Of a stretch of 25,350 nt of DNA, positions 21,226-25,350 are shown piece by piece; position 1 is the stretch's first letter, and every line of letters begins with the position of its first letter. Under the pieces are notes generated by a model that made no database searches, was not told the DNA's origin, and saw only the letters and a list, made by a program, of their open reading frames with translations. The stretch covers positions 1 through 25,350 of IMG/VR virus record IMGVR_UViG_3300010354_000580; one strand, 5' to 3'. A program made the position numbers and the translations under genes. The stretch is from a virus.

Positions 21226-22076
21226 GTAGTTATAAGGAGCAATATTATTCTTTGGAAGAAAGCGAAATGCAAAGGCTAATAGCTGGAGCAAAAAAGGGTA
21301 ACTTAAAAGATCAACAACAAATACTAAAAGTGTTTAATAACTTCCTAACAAAGTATGCGTCATTACTTTATAACGGAAAATATAATTTATCAGATTATGA
21401 TATTAGAAGATTTATTTCTTTATTTATAAAAGACCCTTCAACAAGATATGCGTTAATGAAAAACAAACTGTCAAATGCAAACTTAAAAGTGATTAACGAA
21501 TGTATGCGTGGTATACTTTATATGACACAAAGGTATGGAGAAGAAGAAGATATTAGACAGACGGTTGATTTAACATTTTTTCAATGCATTCAGAGGTATG
21601 AGCGAAAAGATTCAGCAAAAGGGCCAATACCTTTTAGTGGTTTTTTGTATAGTTATTTTTTTTATCTCTTAAAAAAGAATGTTGACACATTTCTGATTGA
21701 TCAATTAGGAAGAAAAACTTTTCCATTATTAGCAGATGAGTCTGGTGACGAAGAAGAGGAGCAAGGTGTGATAGGATTTAGGGCAGATCCAATTGAAATA
21801 TCAATGGATGACATGCTTGCAACACAATTAATTGATGAATTTTGGGTACTTGGAGAAAATGTTATGTCACCATTTGATCAGTTAACAATACAAGAAAGAC
21901 AATTAATTAAGTGGAGATATGTTGATGGAAAAAGATCAAGTGAAATTTCTCAAAAAATAAATGAACACCCTAATACAATCAGAGAGCATTTATCTAAAAT
22001 TAAAAACAAAGTCAAAGAATATATTATTGAAATGAATTTAGAAGAATTTATTTATTTGGTAAAGATGGAGAAATAA
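21222..22076 (+). CDS. sigma-70-family RNA polymerase sigma factor
   Basis: From ATG 21222 the product is 284 aa. A region 2-like part lies at about 108-160 (EEDIRQTVDLTFFQCIQRYERKD, then PFSGFLYSYFFYLLKKN). A region 4-like part lies at 221-270 (LTIQERQLIKWRYVDGKRSS, then EISQKINEHPNTIREHLSKIK), with the helix-turn-helix at about 236-262. An acidic stretch (DESGDEEEEQ) replaces a normal region 3. It should direct host RNA polymerase to phage promoters, most likely late ones. ATGA overlap links it to the nuclease before. An in-frame TTG at 21207 is less likely. Region 2 is divergent, so promoter specificity cannot be read from the sequence. Confidence 0.78.
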   Translation: MSSYKEQYYSLEESEMQRLIAGAKKGNLKDQQQILKVFNNFLTKYASLLYNGKYNLSDYDIRRFISLFIKDPSTRYALMKNKLSNANLKVINECMRGILYMTQRYGEEEDIRQTVDLTFFQCIQRYERKDSAKGPIPFSGFLYSYFFYLLKKNVDTFLIDQLGRKTFPLLADESGDEEEEQGVIGFRADPIEISMDDMLATQLIDEFWVLGENVMSPFDQLTIQERQLIKWRYVDGKRSSEISQKINEHPNTIREHLSKIKNKVKEYIIEMNLEEFIYLVKMEK

Positions 22077-22077
22077 T

Positions 22078-22593
22078 TTGAACATTCAATCTATTGAAAA
22101 ACTTCAGGATCTTCTTGAAGAATTTCTTGGCCCACAATTAAAAGAAGTACTAGATGCGTATAGCACAAATTCGTCCACGTATAAATATTTTATAGAGATG
22201 CCAGAGTCAGATATTATTGATCTTGGCTTAGATGCTCTTGCCTCTCTTGTCGCTAAGAGCTCTAATGTTTATGGTAGAGCTGCACGCTTTGCTGGTATGG
22301 CTAGAGCAGAGTTTAAAATTTTAGAAGGAAGATATAAAAGAGTTTATAAATCAAATAGGGTTGGCAAAAATGAAGCTGAAAGAGAGTCTGCTGCAATGCT
22401 TGCTGCAGAAGGTGAATACTCTGCTCTCGTAACCTGTGAGGCAATAGTGAATCTTGCCGAAGCTCTTGAAACATCTGCAAGAATAGCTTCGGAATCTGCA
22501 AGAAAATTGATGGACAAAGTTCAATCAATGCAAATTGCAGCAACTAGAGAAGATAAGGGTCACTTCTTGGATAGTGATTTTAGTACATACTAA
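22078..22593 (+). CDS. helical protein, possible UvsY-like recombination mediator
   Basis: The 171-aa protein is mainly alpha-helical and rich in Ala and Glu. A distinctive core reads YGRAARFAGMARAEFKILEG, then RYKRVYKSNRVGKNEAERES, and later ARIASESARKLMDKVQSMQI. A layout with a basic central helix pair and a final Q-S-M-Q helix resembles phage UvsY-like mediators, which load a RecA-type recombinase on coated DNA. The match is from memory and weak, and no RecA or UvsX is present in this window. The start is TTG 22078 with GGAG seven bases before it and two bases after the sigma gene. Confidence 0.4.
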   Translation: MNIQSIEKLQDLLEEFLGPQLKEVLDAYSTNSSTYKYFIEMPESDIIDLGLDALASLVAKSSNVYGRAARFAGMARAEFKILEGRYKRVYKSNRVGKNEAERESAAMLAAEGEYSALVTCEAIVNLAEALETSARIASESARKLMDKVQSMQIAATREDKGHFLDSDFSTY

Positions 22594-22602
22594 GGAGTTA
22601 TT

Positions 22603-22824
22603 GTGTTTATTGGTTACTATAAATCTGTAGTGTCTTCTAATGAATTTTATTCTAAAAAAAGAGATTCATTAGATTTCCCTATGCAAGTAGAGTTAGATAG
22701 TGAAAGATATTTATTGGTAAAATCCATTCAAATATCTTCGTTGTCACAAGAAAAAAATATAATTAACACCGCCAAAAAGTATGGTATACAATATGACGTT
22801 AGAATTGAGCCAAGAGATAATTAA
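22603..22824 (+). CDS. hypothetical protein, 73 aa
   Basis: This small protein starts at GTG 22603 behind a good AAGGAG. It reads as strand, loop, strand (FIGYYKSVVSSNEF, FPMQVELDSERYLLVKSIQI) followed by a helix (EKNIINTAKKYGIQ) and a final strand (YDVRIEP). No family is recognised. Its last 32 bases overlap the next small gene. Confidence 0.65.
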   Translation: MFIGYYKSVVSSNEFYSKKRDSLDFPMQVELDSERYLLVKSIQISSLSQEKNIINTAKKYGIQYDVRIEPRDN

Positions 22825-22948
22825 TTCTATAAAAGTAGAAGTAGAAAAAAGTCTTGATCAAATATCTAATAAAGAAAGAAATTTGTATTCCAGAGAGGAA
22901 GTTGAAAATATGTTATTAGACATATATTGTCTATTAATTATAAGTTAG
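22793..22948 (+). CDS. hypothetical protein, 51 aa
   Basis: ATG 22793 opens a frame to TAG 22946-22948 that covers an otherwise empty gap of about 140 bases. The product is helical with alternating charges (LELSQEIINSIKVEVEKSL, then SNKERNLYSREEVENM) and a hydrophobic end (LLDIYCLLIIS). A coiled coil is possible. There is no clear ribosome-binding site other than coding bases of the previous gene, so it may depend on coupling. Confidence 0.5.
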   Translation: MTLELSQEIINSIKVEVEKSLDQISNKERNLYSREEVENMLLDIYCLLIIS

Positions 22949-22962
22949 ATGGTGATTAATTA

Positions 22963-23397
22963 ATGAATGTAGAAGTTTTTTGCGATGGAGCTTCAAGGGG
23001 TCAGGGTCAAAAAAAATTTGGTGAGGCAGCTTGTTCTGCAGTTGTTTATAAAAATAGAAAAAAAGTCGCCCAATTTGCAAGGGGTCTTGGCCCAAGGACA
23101 AATAATGAAGCTGAATATGAGGCTGTAATTGCTGGTCTTTTGATTTGTTCTATGGCGGATTTATTAGACCCAATTATATATACGGATTCAGCTGTAGTAG
23201 CAAATCAAGTAAATGGTAAATGGAAATGTAAAAATGAATCCTTAATACCATTATTGATGACCGTAGAAGAAATTAAATCAGAATTTAATTTTCGTGTCGT
23301 TCAAGTGAATAGGTCTTTTGTTTGGGAACCAGATAGATTAGCTAATTCATTTTTAAATGAATTAGAGATACGAAAAGAGCATGCAACAAGAATATAA
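22963..23397 (+). CDS. rnhA: ribonuclease HI
   Basis: RNase H removes RNA from RNA-DNA hybrids, as needed to clear primers. In this 144-aa protein the four catalytic carboxylates are present: D8 (FCDGASRGQG), E49 (TNNEAEYEAV), D75 (YTDSAVV) and D124 (EPDRLAN). The order and spacing match the single-domain, short form found in actinobacteria and phages; the basic protrusion of the E. coli enzyme is missing. It probably works with the primase and DnaE of this window. It overlaps the kinase gene by 17 bases. Confidence 0.92.
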   Translation: MNVEVFCDGASRGQGQKKFGEAACSAVVYKNRKKVAQFARGLGPRTNNEAEYEAVIAGLLICSMADLLDPIIYTDSAVVANQVNGKWKCKNESLIPLLMTVEEIKSEFNFRVVQVNRSFVWEPDRLANSFLNELEIRKEHATRI

Positions 23398-24205
23398 ATG
23401 CTATAATAGAAGAATGACTATGAAAGAAAAATATTACAAATCACAGCCAATCATATTAGGTTTAGCTGGTAAGGCAGCAAGTGGTAAAACATCTGTAGCT
23501 GAATCAATACTGCCTAAGGCAAAAATTAATAGCATTGACGAGTTCATTATATGGGATCATCTATTTTTTACCCTTCCTTTATATGAAATAGCTTCTATAA
23601 AAAAGACAACTTTAGGGTTACGCCAGAGAGAAAGACAGCTATTTTCTATACATCAAGTATTGTATGATCTTTTTGGTGGAAACGCACTTGGCAATATACC
23701 AGACTATGCTCATTTTACTGATTTAGTTAACCAGCTTTATAATCTTCCAATAGAACCAGAAGGTCAAAAGCCAAGATCATTTTTGCAAAAAGCTGGAGAT
23801 CTTTGTAGGGCATATGATCCAGAATGTTTTGTAAAATGGATTATTTATAAGGCTTCAAAGGCTCATAGGACAATAGTTTCCTCACAATCTCATGAAGACA
23901 ATCCTTTGCCTGTTGGCATAATTATTTCTGATGTTCGCCAAAAAAATGAAGCAGAAAAAATACTTGCACAACCAAATGGTATTGTAGTATACTTTGACGC
24001 CTCGGATGAAAAAAGAAATGAAAGAATGTTAAAAAGAGATGGAAGATTGATGACAGTAGAACAAGCAAATCATGTTTCAGAGAAACAATGCGACCTTGTT
24101 AAGGAGATAGCATCATTTGTTATAGATACCGATAATCTTTCAATTGAACAGCAAACAGAAAAAACATTAGATATAGTTAAAAGTTTTGTGAACATATATG
24201 CCTAA
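23381..24205 (+). CDS. deoxynucleoside monophosphate kinase
   Basis: The 274-aa protein has a P-loop GKAASGKT at residues 30-37, a central helical lid region, IISDVRQKNEAE (the D-x-R...N-E motif of phage dNMP kinases), and a final YFDASDEKRNERMLKRDGR segment with the Arg-rich base-binding area. These kinases raise dNMPs to dNDPs for DNA synthesis, completing the pathway from the reductase, deaminase and ThyX. The ATG at 23381 lies inside the RNase H gene; ATG 23414 (codon 12) with AGAAG close by is an alternative that would leave the P-loop intact. Confidence 0.83.
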   Translation: MQQEYKCYNRRMTMKEKYYKSQPIILGLAGKAASGKTSVAESILPKAKINSIDEFIIWDHLFFTLPLYEIASIKKTTLGLRQRERQLFSIHQVLYDLFGGNALGNIPDYAHFTDLVNQLYNLPIEPEGQKPRSFLQKAGDLCRAYDPECFVKWIIYKASKAHRTIVSSQSHEDNPLPVGIIISDVRQKNEAEKILAQPNGIVVYFDASDEKRNERMLKRDGRLMTVEQANHVSEKQCDLVKEIASFVIDTDNLSIEQQTEKTLDIVKSFVNIYA

Positions 24206-24521
24206 GTTAAATAAAAGCGCACTAGAACAATCAACAGATTCTCCTATAGATCAGGTGGTAACCATTTTGAGTAATGAAATTTCCTTAAGTAGTTCTCCCA
24301 TAGTTATATGTGGGGTAAATAGAAAAATCAATATTGGAAACTTTGAAAATATTGATGTCTATGCAGGGGTTACTATACCTTTGCATGGTGTTTCTTTTGA
24401 AGATAGGGAGTCCCTAACTGCTGCAATAAATGACGCAGTTGCCTATGGATTTTCTGTAGCTTCCAAGGAGACTGGTGAGCGTTATTCGCTCATTAAAGAA
24501 TCACAGCAAGGTAATAAGTAA
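24198..24521 (+). CDS. hypothetical protein, 107 aa
   Basis: This soluble protein has a polar start (MPKLNKSALEQSTDSP), a helix, then strands (SSSPIVICGVNRKINIGNFE, then NIDVYAGVTIPLHG) and a final helix (RESLTAAINDAVAYGFSVAS). The 'K-I-N-I-G-N-F-E-N-I-D-V' stretch is reminiscent of a common small phage protein whose role is unknown to me. It overlaps the kinase stop by eight bases, so it is expressed with it. Confidence 0.65.
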   Translation: MPKLNKSALEQSTDSPIDQVVTILSNEISLSSSPIVICGVNRKINIGNFENIDVYAGVTIPLHGVSFEDRESLTAAINDAVAYGFSVASKETGERYSLIKESQQGNK

Positions 24522-24532
24522 TAGGAGAAAAA

Positions 24533-24850
24533 ATGAAACTGATTAAGAAGCTTGCAAGAAAAATTCTTTTTTCAAAGAAGAAAGTTACAACAAATGTTAA
24601 ACCATTTACTACGGCACCAAGTACATCTGCTAATGCTGTAACAGATCCGGTTATTAGTTTTAGTCAACCCAAAGTTGGCGGTCATGATATTGATGATAAG
24701 CCAAAGTTGGAAACCTGCATTGATAAAACCCCAGTAAAAAAGAATCCTGGTAGACCAAAGGGGCAGACAAAAAGCGCACCAGCTAAAAAGTCTGCAAATA
24801 ATTCTGCCAATAAGTCAAAAGCTAAGCCTAAGCCAAAAGCAGCAAACTAA
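24533..24850 (+). CDS. lysine-rich AT-hook protein
   Basis: The 105-aa protein has a basic amphipathic N terminus (MKLIKKLARKILFSKKK), a Thr/Ser/Pro-rich middle, and a basic tail with an AT-hook core GRP at 73-75 in KKNPGRPKGQTK. The rest of the tail repeats Lys, Ala and Pro (APAKKS, KSKAKPKPKAAN), as in histone H1-like and other nucleoid proteins. It should bind the minor groove of AT-rich DNA. Candidate roles are packing of phage DNA or taking over host chromatin. AGGAG lies before ATG 24533, and a strong terminator follows the stop. Confidence 0.75.
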   Translation: MKLIKKLARKILFSKKKVTTNVKPFTTAPSTSANAVTDPVISFSQPKVGGHDIDDKPKLETCIDKTPVKKNPGRPKGQTKSAPAKKSANNSANKSKAKPKPKAAN

Positions 24851-24868
24851 AACACATAATCAATTACT

Positions 24869-24925
24869 AAAAAGAGATTAGATATATAGAACAGTATTGT
24901 TACTATATAACTAGTCTCTTTTTTT
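24869..24925 (+). terminator. strong rho-independent terminator
   Basis: The left arm 24869-24889 (aaaaagagattagatatatag) pairs with 24903-24923 with one mismatch and one G-T pair, about 20 bp in all, and runs straight into seven Ts (24919-24925). It ends the operon that starts at the divergent promoter near 20628. As the stem is itself an A-tract/T-tract repeat, it could stop transcription from both sides. Confidence 0.85.
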
Positions 24926-24941
24926 ATTAAGGTGGTTAATT

Positions 24942-25088
24942 ATGGCCGATAAAGGTTGGGGTAATAAAACATCCTCAGAAAAAAATTATTATAAATTACT
25001 CAAAGATTCTGTCATGAATGTTATTGATACCAAGAAAACTGGTGGCCAATATTCAAGTCATTGGACAAAAAACAATAATGGCAAGTAA
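24942..25088 (+). CDS. small basic hypothetical protein, 48 aa
   Basis: ATG 24942 follows an AAGGTGG about eight bases upstream and opens a 48-codon frame ending at TAA 25086-25088. The product is polar, basic and Trp-containing (MADKGWGNKTSSEKNYYK, later GGQYSSHWTKNNNGK). It lies between the terminator and the next small basic gene, whose start it overlaps by 11 bases. No family is recognised. Confidence 0.6.
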   Translation: MADKGWGNKTSSEKNYYKLLKDSVMNVIDTKKTGGQYSSHWTKNNNGK

Positions 25089-25251
25089 GAAGAAAGCAGC
25101 TTATCAAAAAAAGATTAAGTCTGTTATGGGGGAATTCGGTAGGGGCACCTTGCATTCAGGAAAAGGTGGTCCTGTAGTTAAATCTAAAAAGCAAGCAATA
25201 GCTATTGCAATATCATCAGCTGATAGGTTAAAGAAGAAGCGTAAAAAATAA
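25078..25251 (+). CDS. DUF6496-like small basic protein
   Basis: From ATG 25078 the product is 57 aa: a Lys-rich head (MASKKKAAYQKKIKS), then VMGEFGRGTLHSGKGGPVVK and SKKQAIAIAISSADRLKK. The 'V-M-x-E-F-x-x-G-x-L-H-S-G' followed by 'K-Q-A-I-A-I-A' pattern is that of DUF6496-type proteins as I remember them, whose function is not established. A longer frame from ATG 25018 would lie inside the preceding gene. Its TAA shares one base with the next ATG. Confidence 0.7.
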   Translation: MASKKKAAYQKKIKSVMGEFGRGTLHSGKGGPVVKSKKQAIAIAISSADRLKKKRKK

Positions 25252-25350
25252 TGGCTTTTAAGAAATCTATCTATATTAGTGGACCAAGAATGGGAACAAA
25301 TAATCAAAAAAGTAATGGTCCAGTTTTAAAAAATAAAAAACGTAGAAAGA
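25251..25350 (+). CDS. basic protein, 5' part only
   Basis: ATG 25251 overlaps the previous stop by one base and the frame stays open to the window edge, giving 33 residues that start MAFKKSIYISGPRMGTNN and end in a Lys/Arg run (KNKKRRK). It continues the run of small basic proteins. Nothing more can be said without the rest of the gene. Confidence 0.55.
   Translation, partial: MAFKKSIYISGPRMGTNNQKSNGPVLKNKKRRK

Overview
The window looks like part of the genome of a tailed double-stranded DNA phage (Caudoviricetes) with an AT-rich genome. The evidence is near-continuous gene packing on one strand, frequent ATGA or TAATG start/stop overlaps, a holin region at the left edge, and a full replication and nucleotide-metabolism set. 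An actinobacterial host is inferred, not proven. It rests on the r1t-type holin, the MSMEG_6728-like protein, the ThyX variant and the DnaE whose PHP metal ligands follow the mycobacterial pattern. A low-GC freshwater actinobacterium would fit the base composition. No integrase, tRNA gene, CRISPR array or insertion sequence was seen, and no gene-free stretch exceeds 300 bases.

Layout. Positions 1-576 hold the 3' end of an unidentified gene and two small membrane proteins, the second a likely holin. A three-hairpin element (591-659) separates these from a long rightward module. This module starts with an unknown gene, then nucleotide-pool enzymes: class II ribonucleotide reductase, ThyX and a dCMP deaminase. 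Next come small unknown proteins, a family 2 glycosyltransferase, a cytosine-C5 methyltransferase, an SNase-like nuclease, an MSMEG_6728-like protein and a nucleoside-deoxyribosyltransferase-like protein. A small GC-richer gene with its own strong hairpin follows (8750-8995), then two more likely glycosyltransferases.

The replication core runs from about 10356 to 20320: an HTH-plus-nuclease protein, DnaB-like helicase, a degenerate RecB/Cas4-like iron-sulfur protein, an HD-domain hydrolase, an archaeo-eukaryotic-type primase, and a DnaE polymerase flanked by two cysteine-rich proteins. An intact RecB/Cas4-like nuclease closes it. The only convincing minus-strand gene (20372-20548) lies here. 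It has its own terminator and a promoter placed so that its mRNA may be leaderless. Back-to-back with it, a plus-strand promoter drives a PD-(D/E)XK nuclease, a sigma-70-like factor, a possible UvsY-like mediator, RNase H and a deoxynucleoside monophosphate kinase. The right edge, beyond a strong terminator, holds a run of very small basic proteins, preceded by an AT-hook protein.

How it fits together. The phage appears to make and balance its own dNTPs, to carry most of a replisome (helicase, primase, DNA polymerase, RNase H, several nucleases), and to redirect host RNA polymerase with its own sigma factor. Methyltransferase plus glycosyltransferases raise the possibility of DNA or virion modification. 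The best candidates for new biology are the divergent, possibly leaderless switch at 20372-20659, the promoter whose -10 box is the loop of a terminator hairpin (8949-8995), the paired intact and degenerate Fe-S nucleases, and the DnaE that keeps its proofreading ligands but lacks the usual internal clamp-binding insert.
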